Origin: Rhynchospora pubera
Taxonomy: Eukaryota; Streptophyta; Magnoliopsida; Poales; Cyperaceae
Assembly: GCA_028095005.1 (NCBI GenBank)
Contig: CM051459.1
Coordinates: forward strand, 256,108,229 to 256,172,228
DNA length: 64,000 nucleotides
Direction: 5' to 3'
The translations under genes and the position numbers were made by a program. Below, piece by piece: positions 11,732 through 21,552 of this stretch; positions within the stretch are counted from its first letter, which is position 1, and each line of letters begins with the position of its first letter. Below the pieces are notes generated by a model. The model saw nothing but the letters and a program-made list of their open reading frames with translations. It did not search any database and had not been told where the DNA came from.

Positions 11732-14700
11732 ATGGCAGACCACTTGAATGGCAATGGGGGAAGACCCGAGGAGACTCCCGTCCAGCGAGCCCTTAGAGAA
11801 GCCCTCGAAGCAGCAAGGGAAGCCGAGACCAATCGACCTCTCAGAGAAATCAGTGCACCAACAGCGACTAACGTCCGACTTGGAGTTAGACCACCAAAGG
11901 CTGAGCGAACCCGTGATTTTTACTACAACCCAAGCTTGATTGCTTTGATCAAGGACTCAGCTTTCGGTGGAGCCCCCAACGAAGATGCCAATCGCCATCT
12001 GCAAAGCTTCCTGCGCAATTGCACAACCCTTGTCCCTGAAGACGTGGATCCAGAAATAATGCGCTTAACTCTTTTTCCTTTCTCTCTTAGGGGCAAAGCT
12101 GAGGATTGGCTCAATAGTTTCAATGATGCACCATTTGATTCTTGGGAAAACTTAACCAAAGCCTTTTTAGATAGGTTTTATCCTAGGGTAAAAACAACTA
12201 AATTGGTTAGGGAATTGTTAACCTTTCAACAAGAACCAGATGAAAACCTGTTTGAGGCATGGGAAAGGTTCAAGGACCTGCAGAGAATGTGTCCACACCA
12301 TGATGTACCTGAAAATAGGCTTATTGTCAGTTTCTATGATGGTTTGGATGATATGACTCGTCAGAATATCAATTCAACTGCAGGTGGATCATTCCTCGAG
12401 ATGGGTTGCAGAGAAGCGAAGGCTTTACTTGAGAATATGGCCAGGTCTCAAACCAACTGGTCAGTTAGAGCCCAGAAGAAAGGAGGACTTCTTGAAGTGG
12501 ACAGGGATACCCACATGCAATCGCAGCTGGATTCTTTAACCGTCATGATAAAAAATCTCAACAAGAAACCGGCTGAGGTGGTGGCTAAATGTCAGTTTTG
12601 CGAGGAAGAAGGGCATACGGCCAAGGCGTGCCACTTGGTTGAGAGAGAAGAGAAGACAGAAGAGGTGAATGCACTAATGAATCCGCCTTCCTTTTTCCCG
12701 CCAACCAACAACTATGCTTATCGCGACAAGAGAAACCATCCGGGCCTCTCTTACTCAAATCCAAATGGAGCTGCTAACCCCAGCCAAGCCGGACCACCAA
12801 GGAACCAACAACGCCCTCAAGAGACACTCACGCAGCCCATGGTTGAGAAATTCATGCAGAGTCAGGGAATCTTCAATCATGCAGTCCATAGGGAGTTGGA
12901 GAAGATCAGGGAAGATATGGGGGCTTTTCTTCAAAGATTCGACGAAAGGTTGTCTCAATCTAGCGTCGGAGCTCTCACCAAACCAGGTATGTTCCCCAGC
13001 CAACCTGAACCCAACCCTAGGGAGGATGTGAAGAGCGTCTCGCATCAATTGAGGAGTGGAACAAGGTATGACGGGCCTAAAATGCCCTCAGACTCTCCTC
13101 CAGGACTATCTGGAACGGACCGCCCCAACCTGGGACGGCCCGCCCCACCTCAGGACGGAGCAGAATCTGATCAGGCGGACCAGCCCAGCCCCGAGGCAGA
13201 CATTGGAACGGACCCACCAGCAGCAGAACGAGATGATGGAACGGACCGCCCCAACCCAGGACGGGCCGTCCCAAACACCTCAACTGCCACAAGCAGCCAA
13301 CTCCCGAGGGACGTCTCTCCTTTTAACAGAGCTATTGAGGTTCCATATCCGCAGAGACTCGCCAAGGCCAGGAAAGATAGGGCATACGAGAAGTTCCTGG
13401 ACATTCTACGGCAGATCAAGATCTCAATTCCCTTCACCGACCTCCTAACCAGAATGCCATCTTATGCTAAATTCTTGAAGGACCTCCTTTCCAACAAGAA
13501 AAACCTGGAGGAGTGCGGGACCATGGCCTTGACCGGAGAATGCAGCGCTCTGATCACAAAGAAGATGCCAGTGAAAATGAAGGATCCAGGCAAGTTCACG
13601 ATCCCATGTAAAATCGGGAATGCAGAAGAGAAGAAAGCTTTGCTGGATCTCGGAGCAAGCGTTAGTCTCATCCCCGAGACAGTCTACAACCAGATAGGAA
13701 TGGGGGAGCTGAGCCCGACCCGCATGACTTTGAAGCTTGCTGATGGATCAATTAGACTACCATTGGGAATAGCAATCGACGTGCCAGTCCAAGTTGGAGA
13801 TTTGGTTGTACCTTGTGACTTTGTGGTTGTAGATATGGAAGAAGATCTAGATGTTCCAGTCATCCTTGGTCGCCCCTTCCTCACTACCGCCGGAGTTTTC
13901 ATCAACTGCAAGACCGGCAAGATGATTCTAGAGGTTGGAGATGAAAAAGTGGAGTTTGATGTAGAGAAAGCCATGAAGATGCCAGACCATGTTGACTCAA
14001 TCTTTATGGTGGAATCATTGGAAGCCATTGTTGAAGAATCCTTCAACACACGTGTTGTTCAGGCATACCATTCCTTCTCGGCCAGACCTGAAGAGGAGGA
14101 GGCAGACCTAATATTCAACGAAATTCTCCAAATGGTTGAATACTTGGCTGCCAGAGAGGAACAGAACAGACCACCCCAAATCAAGGCAGATCAAGCCATC
14201 ATGCAGCTGCGATCTCCAGCTGAAATCCAACAAATTCTCAGCCTGGACACCCATCAGGACGGACCGCCCCAAATTGGAACGGCCCGCCCCAATTCAGATG
14301 ATGCGAAATCCAGGCCAGAATTGAAGGCCCTGCCAGAAAATCTCAGGTATGAATTCTTGGGCCCAGATCAAACCTTTCCTGTTATTGTTAATGCCAATCT
14401 TGATGCAGATCAAACAGCAAAGCTACTAAAAGAACTGAGAATCCACCAGAAAGCAATCGGATACTCGATTGAGGATCTAAAGGGTATCGATCCCTCGATA
14501 TGCACCCATCGGATCCTACTTGAAGAAGAATCCAAGCCAACTGTGGAGCATCAAAGGAGACTCAACCCGAACATGAGCGAAGTTGTGAGGAAAGAAATCC
14601 ATAAACTTCTAGAGGCAAGGATCATTTACCCCATCTCAGACAGCAAATGGGTTAGTCCTATTCATGTTGTTCCAAAGAAGGGAGGCACAACCGTGATAAA

Positions 14701-17374
14701 GAATGATGAAGGCCAGCTGATCCAAACAAGAATCGTCACAGGATGGAGGATGTGTGTGGACTATCGCAAGCTGAATGCAGCTACCCGAAAGGACCACTTT
14801 CCTTTGCCATTCGTTGACCAGCTACTCGAACGCCTGGCTAAGCATTCTTTCTTTTGCTATCTAGATGGTTATTCTGGTTTCTTTCAAATTCCAATTCACC
14901 CCCTAGACCAGGAAAAAACAACCTTTACATGCCCATATGGGACCTATGCATACCGTAGGATGCCATTTGGTTTGTGTAATGCACCAGCAACATTTCAAAG
15001 AGCCATGATGGCTATATTTTCTGATTTTATAGAAAAAGACATGGAGGTTTTCATGGATGATTTTTCTGTCTATGGTACAACTTTCGATCACTGTCTAGCT
15101 AACTTGAAAAAGGTATTGCAGAGATGTGAAGAAGTTAACCTAGTCTTGAATTGGGAGAAGTGCCATTTCATGGTGCAAGAAGGAGTCGTTTTGGGCCACA
15201 TAATCTCGGAACAAGGAATTAAAGTTGATCAGGCCAAGGTGGAAGTGATTGAGAAGCTCACGGAGCCAACTTGTGTAAAGGATGTTCGGAGTTTCCTTGG
15301 TCATGCCGGTTTCTACAGGCGTTTCATCAAGAATTTCTCTAAAATTGCTAAGCCCTTAACAAACTTGACTATGAAAGATGCAGAATTTATCTTTGATAAA
15401 AGTTGTGTTGACGCATTTGACAGATTGAAGAAAGCACTAGTGACAGCCCCGATCTTGCAACCTCCAAATTGGGATGAACCGTTCGAATTGATGTGTGATG
15501 CAAGTGATTATGCAGTTGGAGCAGTACTCGGACAGCGAAAGGATAAGAAGCCCTATGCCATCTACTATGCAAGTAAGGTGTTAGATGAAGCCCAAATCAA
15601 CTACACCACAACAGAAAAGGAGCTTCTTGCAGTAGTCTTTGCCTTAGATAAGTTCAGGTCCTACCTGATCGGTTCAAAGGTAATAGTCTACACCGATCAT
15701 TCTGCACTCAAGTACTTACTCTCGAAGAAAGACGCCAAGCCAAGACTCATCCGATGGGTTCTCTTGCTTCAGGAGTTCGATCTTGAGATTCGTGATAAGA
15801 AAGGTACAGAGAACAGTGTTGCTGACCATTTATCAAGGATCAAAGCAGAAGGCATCAAATCCGAGACACTGCCAATCAACGATTCATTTCCAGACGAACA
15901 TTTGTACTCAATCCAGGTTGGAACGGACCGCCCTAGCATGGAACGGCCCGCCCCAACCACAGCAAAGGATGTCAGGACAACCGTTCCAGCCAGAACGGCC
16001 CAGTCTGAGCCAGGCGATACAGTTGGAACGGCCCGCCCCAATCTGGAACGGACCGTCCCAACTAAGGCGACTCCATGGTATGCTGACTTTGCAAACTATC
16101 TAGCGAGCGGAGTTATACCCTATCAGATGTCCTTCCAGCAGAAGAAGAGATTCATAGCCGATGCTAAATACTACTTCTGGGAGGACCCTTTCCTGTGGAA
16201 ATTTGGAGTTGATGGAATGTTCAGAAGGTGTGTACCGGAGAGCGAAATTGAGCAAATCCTGCACAATTGCCACGCTTCAGCTTACGGAGGACATGCCTCA
16301 GTGTCTAAGACCGCTGCCAAAGTTCTGCAATCCGGATTCTTCTGGCCCAAGCTTTTCAAGGACGCAAGAAAATTTATCTCTTCTTGCGATCAATGTCAAA
16401 GGACAGGCAACATTTCGAGACGCCAAGAGATGCCTCAGAATCCTATTCTAGAGGTTGAGATCTTCGATGTTTGGGGGATTGATTTTATGGGACCGTTTCC
16501 ATCTTCATGTGGCTATGAGTACATTCTTGTGGCAGTTGATTACGTGTCCAAATGGGTGGAAGCTGTACCGAGTAAGCATGCAGATTCAGCAACAGTCAAA
16601 AAGCTTTTTACCAAGATCATATTCCCACGGTTTGGAATTCCAAGGACAGTCATTAGTGACGGGGGCAAACACTTCATTAACAAACAGTTTGAGAATCTTT
16701 TAAAGAAGTATGGAGTGAGACACAAGGTGGCAACTCCTTACCATCCGCAAACTAGTGGCCAAGTTGAGATATCAAACCGAGAAATTAAGAATATCCTGCA
16801 GAAAACGGTGAGCAGTACAAGAAAAGATTGGGCATTAAAATTGGATGACGCCTTATGGGCATATAGGACAGCTTTCAAGACTCCCATAGGCATGAGCCCA
16901 TTCAAGCTGATTTATGGAAAAGCGTGCCATTTGCCAGTAGAATTGGAACACAAGGCATACTGGGCAGTTAGAGCACTCAACATGGATTATAAATCAGCTG
17001 GAGAGAAGAGAATTCTGGACTTACACGAGCTGGAGGAAATAAGGCTAAGTGCATATGACAATGCTAAGATCTACAAGGAGAAAACAAAGCTCTGGCATGA
17101 CAAGCATATCCAACGAAGATCCTTTGAAGCAGGGGATATGGTGCTTCTGTTCAATTCCAGGTTGAGGCTATTTCCTGGCAAACTCCGGTCTAGATGGACA
17201 GGCCCTTACGTTGTGAAGAAGGTCTATCCATTTGGAGCTGTTGATATCTACAAGGAAGGAGATGTGACCTTCAAGGTGAACGGACAGAGGCTCAAGTTCT
17301 ACGTCAATCCAAATGCTAGCACAGAAGGAGGGGAAGTCCAATTCTTGACTAACCCCTCACCCGCAGAGACGTAG
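11732..17374 (+). CDS. Athila-type gag-pol polyprotein (single frame)
   Basis: Intact frame, open from about 11462; the first in-frame ATG is at 11732 (about 1,880 aa from there). Domains in order: retrotransposon gag around 12,080-12,200; a zinc knuckle CX2CX4HX4C at 12590-12631; an aspartic protease with DLGAS near 13,650; reverse transcriptase 14,750-15,240 with the FMDD active site near 15,050; RNase H 15,480-15,840; an integrase HHCC zinc domain 16,260-16,410; and a catalytic core with the first Asp in GIDFMGP, the second in SDGGKHF and the Glu in SGQVEI, to ~16,800. The products would package, reverse-transcribe and integrate the element. No stop or frameshift was seen, so it is potentially autonomous. 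Linkers between gag and protease, protease and RT, and RNase H and integrase hold a repeated peptide of the form GT[DA]RPNxxRxxP. The open region 11462-11731 before the ATG also encodes one copy. Confidence 0.93.
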   Translation: MADHLNGNGGRPEETPVQRALREALEAAREAETNRPLREISAPTATNVRLGVRPPKAERTRDFYYNPSLIALIKDSAFGGAPNEDANRHLQSFLRNCTTLVPEDVDPEIMRLTLFPFSLRGKAEDWLNSFNDAPFDSWENLTKAFLDRFYPRVKTTKLVRELLTFQQEPDENLFEAWERFKDLQRMCPHHDVPENRLIVSFYDGLDDMTRQNINSTAGGSFLEMGCREAKALLENMARSQTNWSVRAQKKGGLLEVDRDTHMQSQLDSLTVMIKNLNKKPAEVVAKCQFCEEEGHTAKACHLVEREEKTEEVNALMNPPSFFPPTNNYAYRDKRNHPGLSYSNPNGAANPSQAGPPRNQQRPQETLTQPMVEKFMQSQGIFNHAVHRELEKIREDMGAFLQRFDERLSQSSVGALTKPGMFPSQPEPNPREDVKSVSHQLRSGTRYDGPKMPSDSPPGLSGTDRPNLGRPAPPQDGAESDQADQPSPEADIGTDPPAAERDDGTDRPNPGRAVPNTSTATSSQLPRDVSPFNRAIEVPYPQRLAKARKDRAYEKFLDILRQIKISIPFTDLLTRMPSYAKFLKDLLSNKKNLEECGTMALTGECSALITKKMPVKMKDPGKFTIPCKIGNAEEKKALLDLGASVSLIPETVYNQIGMGELSPTRMTLKLADGSIRLPLGIAIDVPVQVGDLVVPCDFVVVDMEEDLDVPVILGRPFLTTAGVFINCKTGKMILEVGDEKVEFDVEKAMKMPDHVDSIFMVESLEAIVEESFNTRVVQAYHSFSARPEEEEADLIFNEILQMVEYLAAREEQNRPPQIKADQAIMQLRSPAEIQQILSLDTHQDGPPQIGTARPNSDDAKSRPELKALPENLRYEFLGPDQTFPVIVNANLDADQTAKLLKELRIHQKAIGYSIEDLKGIDPSICTHRILLEEESKPTVEHQRRLNPNMSEVVRKEIHKLLEARIIYPISDSKWVSPIHVVPKKGGTTVIKNDEGQLIQTRIVTGWRMCVDYRKLNAATRKDHFPLPFVDQLLERLAKHSFFCYLDGYSGFFQIPIHPLDQEKTTFTCPYGTYAYRRMPFGLCNAPATFQRAMMAIFSDFIEKDMEVFMDDFSVYGTTFDHCLANLKKVLQRCEEVNLVLNWEKCHFMVQEGVVLGHIISEQGIKVDQAKVEVIEKLTEPTCVKDVRSFLGHAGFYRRFIKNFSKIAKPLTNLTMKDAEFIFDKSCVDAFDRLKKALVTAPILQPPNWDEPFELMCDASDYAVGAVLGQRKDKKPYAIYYASKVLDEAQINYTTTEKELLAVVFALDKFRSYLIGSKVIVYTDHSALKYLLSKKDAKPRLIRWVLLLQEFDLEIRDKKGTENSVADHLSRIKAEGIKSETLPINDSFPDEHLYSIQVGTDRPSMERPAPTTAKDVRTTVPARTAQSEPGDTVGTARPNLERTVPTKATPWYADFANYLASGVIPYQMSFQQKKRFIADAKYYFWEDPFLWKFGVDGMFRRCVPESEIEQILHNCHASAYGGHASVSKTAAKVLQSGFFWPKLFKDARKFISSCDQCQRTGNISRRQEMPQNPILEVEIFDVWGIDFMGPFPSSCGYEYILVAVDYVSKWVEAVPSKHADSATVKKLFTKIIFPRFGIPRTVISDGGKHFINKQFENLLKKYGVRHKVATPYHPQTSGQVEISNREIKNILQKTVSSTRKDWALKLDDALWAYRTAFKTPIGMSPFKLIYGKACHLPVELEHKAYWAVRALNMDYKSAGEKRILDLHELEEIRLSAYDNAKIYKEKTKLWHDKHIQRRSFEAGDMVLLFNSRLRLFPGKLRSRWTGPYVVKKVYPFGAVDIYKEGDVTFKVNGQRLKFYVNPNASTEGGEVQFLTNPSPAET
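13111..13273 (+). repeat. Two paired palindromic boxes in the gag-protease linker
   Basis: Pairs at 13111-13147 and 13237-13273, each with 20 bp between repeat starts, plus a degenerate half-unit near 13204. They encode GTDRPNLGRPAP and GTDRPNPGRAVP in the linker between the zinc knuckle and the protease. Confidence 0.85.
14255..14291 (+). repeat. Paired palindromic box in the protease-RT linker
   Basis: Two near-palindromes with starts 20 bp apart. The first is read as QDGPPQI and the second as GTARPNS. The pair falls between the protease and reverse transcriptase domains. Confidence 0.8.
15919..16060 (+). repeat. Paired palindromic boxes in the RNase H-integrase linker
   Basis: Clear pairs at 15919-15955 and 16024-16060 (20 bp between starts) flank a decayed pair at about 15973-16008. 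They encode GTDRPSMERPAP and GTARPNLERTVP, between RNase H and the integrase zinc finger. Confidence 0.85.
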
Positions 17375-17412
17375 ACATCAGGGGTCGAGCTTGAGACCTT
17401 AAACAAGCGCTT

Positions 17413-17430
17413 CTTGGGAGGCAACCCAAG
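17413..17430 (+). promoter_or_regulatory. Conserved Athila-type hairpin after pol
   Basis: CTTGGGAGGCAACCCAAG forms a stem with a short loop just downstream of the pol stop codon. I recall near-identical sequence in the same place in other Athila elements. Its role is unknown. Confidence 0.6.
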
Positions 17431-17664
17431 GGTTCTGTTTTTAAATTTATATTTGGTTCATTCAATTTCCTTTATGTCAAAAATTCTAAAATAAAATAAA
17501 AAATTTGAAAAACCAATAAAAGAATAAAAAATTAGGAGTAGGCTAAATAAACCAGAATACTTGGCTCAATTTGTGATGTGGTTGATCACTTTCAGGAAGA
17601 AAACGCGAAGAAATTAATGAGGTACTGAGAAAAATCTACTAGGACTAGGGACAGTCCAGTAGAT

Positions 17665-17679
17665 AAGCTTGGGGGGGGG
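17665..17679 (+). promoter_or_regulatory. Internal polypurine-like tract
   Basis: AAGCTTGGGGGGGGG repeats the start of the terminal tract (AAGCTTGGGGGAT at 19052-19064) about 1.4 kb upstream of it, and may act as a second plus-strand priming site. Confidence 0.5.
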
Positions 17680-17752
17680 TTAAAGGATCGAAAAATCGAA
17701 AAAACGGATAACTTAGAGCATCTGCATAGCATATTGCCAGTTTCAGACAGTA

Positions 17753-17933
17753 TTGGAACGAACCGTCCCACCAATGGGACGACCCGTCCCAACAGGGCGT
17801 CCCAGTCTAGAACAGCCCGTTCCAACACTGTCTGAACATTGAAACTAGTCAAGTATTGTGTCTGGGACGGTCCGTCCCACCATCAGGACGGTCCGCCCCA
17901 ATGGGTCGTTCCACACTAGAACAGGCCGTTCCA
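17753..17933 (+). repeat. Two palindromic box clusters downstream of pol
   Basis: Clusters at 17753-17824 and 17863-17933. Each has two full near-palindromes with starts 21-22 bp apart, a half-unit (GGGCGTCCCA or GGGTCGTTCCA), and a third near-palindrome (GAACAGCCCGTTCCA or GAACAGGCCGTTCCA). The order matches the cluster at 10921-11046 in the LTR. Confidence 0.85.
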
Positions 17934-19051
17934 GACACAATGCATTGGCAGTTTTTGTATATACATGTAGGATTTGCATAATTAAATCATTCTAAGTTGC
18001 ATTTAGGATAGTTCTAAGGATCATTTAGCTAATCTTGATGTTTGTGACTTGAGAAATTTGGGCAGATTCTGAGAAAAACTAAAAACTTTGTTGAAAATTT
18101 GTAAAATGAATTTGACTAAACTAATTTGAGGCAAGCTAAGGATAGTAACTTTCATTTGACTTGGGATTAATTTTGCTAAGCATTAGATAGTTAATTTCAA
18201 AAGCAATTATTCGGTTGTATTGAATAGAGCCGGCAAAGGGCTTGATTTAGTTCGCCTAAGATCATTTGAGTAACTCAAAAATAAGGATAACTGTAAGATG
18301 GTTTGCACAGATTTTCAGAAACTAAAACCTTCGCAATTTTCTTTTCAAAATTAAAGTAAAAAAAAAAAAAATGGAAAAACCAAAAACCAAATAAAAAGGG
18401 GAACTAAAAAGTGGTGCAGTGCCATGGACACTGTAGGAGGCTATAGGTACTTGCGGATTAAAAGAATTCCATAAACCATGGGTAAGAAACAGAAAGAGAT
18501 TCATGGTATAAAAAAATAAATAAATAAATAAATAAATAAAGAGGAAAAATCCTCTAAAAATCCGCTCTTATCTGGCCGACTTCTCCGCCTCGGGAAAAAC
18601 CTCCTTGCCCCAGGAGAATTGTATCTTGTAAATAATTCTTCTTTTAAGTTATTTAATTTTCTGGTTTGAAGTATCGTAAGTCTGTGCAAAACAACTTGGA
18701 GTTATTCTGAATTATTTGAGTTGAGCAGGTTCGATCCCGTTTCTACTTGATTTCTAACTGAATAAAAACTTTGAAGAATTAACTGATTTAATGCTTAGTG
18801 AAATGAAACAGAGTCAATGTGATGTGAGGATCTTTGGTTTGATTTCAGAAAAAGTTAAGTCACTCAAAAATAAAATATTTTGGTCTTAATAGAAAAACTT
18901 TTTGAAAATGCCTTTGTAACTTAAAGTCACAATCAGTTAAGTTTAAACTAAAAGGATTTTTTTTGAACTAGTTAGTGCACAGGTACTTGAACTCAATTAG
19001 GGTCTAATTCAGGTCTAAGTCTAGAGTTTTGCTTGGGGACAAGCAATGTTC

Positions 19052-19066
19052 AAGCTTGGGGGATTT
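19052..19066 (+). promoter_or_regulatory. Polypurine tract
   Basis: AAGCTTGGGGGATTT abuts the TG of the 3' LTR. This is the expected primer for plus-strand DNA synthesis. Confidence 0.75.
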
Positions 19067-20743
19067 TGATGTACGGTTTCCGTACTTGATTTTCAGCCAG
19101 AATAAGCCCCTAAATTCGTTCAAATTACTTGTGTTTTTACTCATTTTCCTTTAAATTGTGCTAATGTTAGATGTAGGAAAGTTCAGCCGTAGCCCGGCAA
19201 GTTTTTTATACAGGTTCACCACACTTTGGCGCGAAAAAAGGAGAAAATCGACTAAGTTGCACAAATCCAGCAAGATGGAACGGGCCGCCCCAATCATAGG
19301 ACGGGTCGTCCCACCTCAGTGCAGACGCAAGCAGAAGAGTTCCAGACGACACAATCAGCCCAGACTGGGACGCACCGCCCCATGTTCAGACCAGGCCGTC
19401 CCAGTCCACAACCAAGCCAGAAGAGCTATTTCGAGATTGCCAAATATAGAGTGCCTGATTTGGTGAGGCGGTTTCTTCAGTTTCCACCGCCTTTTTGAGC
19501 CACAATGCCACGTTTTGGAACTTCCCAAGAGGCCTATATAAGCTCTGCCCTGGCTCCAAGTCAAGAGAGTCGAAATTTGCTAAGTTTGGAGAGCCAGAAA
19601 GGAGCAAGGCAACCACCCTGTCGAGACGGCCATCCACCAGCCTGAGACGCACCGCCCCAGGATCAGGACGGCCCGCCCCAGACAGGACAGAGCTTAGGAG
19701 ATAGACGATTTTCAAGCACATCTTGTTGTAACTTGGTTTTTCTTTCTTTTTCTTTGTGTTTTTGTATGATGAAACCTGCTTTTTCTTGCATGGAGTAGTT
19801 TAGTTTAGGGGTTATGGTTCGATAACTTTTCTTTTAGTTGTTTGTTTTGTTTGAATACTTGATTAGTTGCTAAGTTAAAGTTGCGTTTTGATTTCTGAAA
19901 TTTAATTCTATCTTTTTGTTGCAAATTGTTAATGTTAGATCTGATTATTGTGTTAAACAAAGGCCTAGTTTAATTGTCAAAGAAAAGTCAATCTGCAATA
20001 ACAAACAAACACTTAGATCAATTAGGTAGGCGATATCTTAAAGGATTTAACCAAACTTCAAGTAATTAGAAGTTTTACTCAACAAACCGAGAGGTTGAGA
20101 GTTTACCAAGACCCAGAAATCAATTAGAAACACCTAAACCAAGAAACGAGAGTTGAAATTTAGGAGCTTTTAGGATTTATCAAACAGAACCCCACAACTT
20201 GACCTGAACGAGAGTTAGAGCGCAAGTCTGTAGGTTAGGTTTGTTCCAATTCACGCAAAAACACTCAGCAAATAATTAAGTAAGATGACAAGACAAACAT
20301 CGGATGATTGGAACGGCCCGTTCCAAGGTCAGGACGGACCGCCCGAGAGGGGGCGTCCTGGCCTAGAACGGACAGTTCCAGCCATTTGACAGGGCTAGGA
20401 CGGCCCGTTCCATAGATGGAACGGTCCGTCCCAACCTTGACAGACAGGAAAAGTTAGACAACCTGAACCCCTAATCATTAGTTAATTGTTTAAACTTTCA
20501 ATTGGATAAAGTCTTTTTCTAGGGAATTACAATTTTAAATTCTGTAACTGCAATTTACCTTCAGTTTGGATCCGTTTGAAATTTGAATTGTTTATTTAAT
20601 CAAAAGAATTTAAATTAATACGAATTGTTTAAACTTAGGAAAGGAATAGTCCGTCCCCGTGATTCGACCCTTAAACTACACTGCAAACGAATTAGTATCG
20701 GTTTTTAAGGAATTAATTTGACCAGTACCCTCAGCACCGATCA
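19067..20743 (+). repeat. 3' long terminal repeat
   Basis: 1,677 bp, differing from the 5' LTR at four bases by eye. It carries the same TATA box (19535-19541) and all the palindromic boxes of the 5' LTR shifted by 9,388 bp, and ends CACCGATCA before the GGAGG duplication. Confidence 0.95.
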
Positions 20744-20748
20744 GGAGG
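20744..20748. repeat. Target-site duplication GGAGG (right)
   Basis: Matches 9674-9678 exactly. Confidence 0.95.
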
Positions 20749-21552
20749 CACGCACTAGATGACGGAGGGGGATCAAAGAGGAGAGGGTTGAGTGCTCACT
20801 GGAAGAGAGGTAGGGTAGATAACGCTGAGTAAGAGCTGGATGAAGATGATGGGATGATGCTGAAAAGATAATCATCTTTAAGTGAATCCAAAAAATATAT
20901 ATACATTTGGTGATAGTTCTCATCTCCTGTGAAGATCCATCACTCATCAGATATAATTGGTTCTATAGTAAGCAAAGTACTACAAAAAAATATGTTATTG
21001 ATTTCTTGTTGAAGCTGTGTGGAGTGTGGACCCATCAGCATATTAGGATTTTTTTTTTCTGGTCTAAATCGCAACTTGCTTTGCTTGTGTTGAATATTGC
21101 CTTGCTGTGTGGGTCCAAGAACCCATCAAATAAAATCTCACAAAAGCAACTCTCTGTCGTTTGTAGCTGGGAACTGTCACGTGGCAGCATCTGAAGTGAT
21201 GTCCGTACAAAGAACATTCCAAAGTACAGCAGATTTGGAGGCGACGGTGACATGCAGAGGATAAATGCTTGAATGCACACGTGTATTCAAGATTTGTTTC
21301 TGTTGACAGGAAATAACCAATCAATATTTAAAATGGGAATGGTATCCTGACGCCGTTATATATTGAAAGAAGTAACTTGTGGACAATGAAAATTGAGTTG
21401 GCTCCGTATACACAGAATATCGAATATATCACGAGTAAAAAATGTCCCCAGTTTGACTGTGCCCCATCTTTTAGTTAATTCAACCCAAAGCAAAATAAAG
21501 AATATAAACAGCGCCATTGTTCACTTCAATGAGTTTTAGATCAAAACTTCTT
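20749..21552. other. Spacer
   Basis: No supported gene. A G-box-like CACGTG occurs at about 21178-21183, within GTCACGTGGCAG. Short open frames overlap on both strands and carry no recognisable domain. Confidence 0.4.

Larger units (their letters stand above)
17375..19066 (+). other. Non-coding 3' region of the retrotransposon
   Basis: About 1.7 kb between the pol stop codon and the 3' LTR, where Athila relatives may carry an env-like gene. I see no such frame in this copy. The region holds a hairpin (17413-17430), a second polypurine-like tract (17665-17679), two dense palindrome clusters (17753-17824 and 17863-17933) and an AAAT microsatellite (18511-18540). Confidence 0.8.
9679..20743 (+). 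mobile_element. Complete Athila-type Ty3/gypsy LTR retrotransposon (11,065 bp)
   Basis: Two 1,677-bp LTRs (9679-11355 and 19067-20743) beginning TG and ending CA, a GGAGG target-site duplication, a tRNA-Asp primer site, one long gag-pol frame, a 1.7-kb non-coding 3' region and a polypurine tract. By eye I count four substitutions between the LTRs (~0.24%). At a commonly used 1.3e-8 per site per year this would be on the order of 0.1 million years; that is an estimate. Athila lineage is inferred from the Asp primer site, the DLGAS protease, the reverse transcriptase signature, the LTR length and the CTTGGGAGGCAACCCAAG hairpin after pol. Many Athila elements carry an env-like gene between pol and the 3' LTR, but none is seen here. 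Short paired GC-rich palindromes are scattered throughout the element. Confidence 0.96.

Noticed and set aside
11288..16725. Many medium-length antisense and alternate-frame open stretches in the retrotransposon
   Set aside because: They shadow the gag-pol frame and have no domain logic.
9888..17933. CRISPR-like array
   Set aside because: Boxes are dispersed and paired, not a regular repeat-spacer array, and the host is a eukaryote.
17375..19066. env-like gene of the Athila element
   Set aside because: No frame of useful length on the plus strand; only palindrome clusters, a hairpin and AT-rich DNA.
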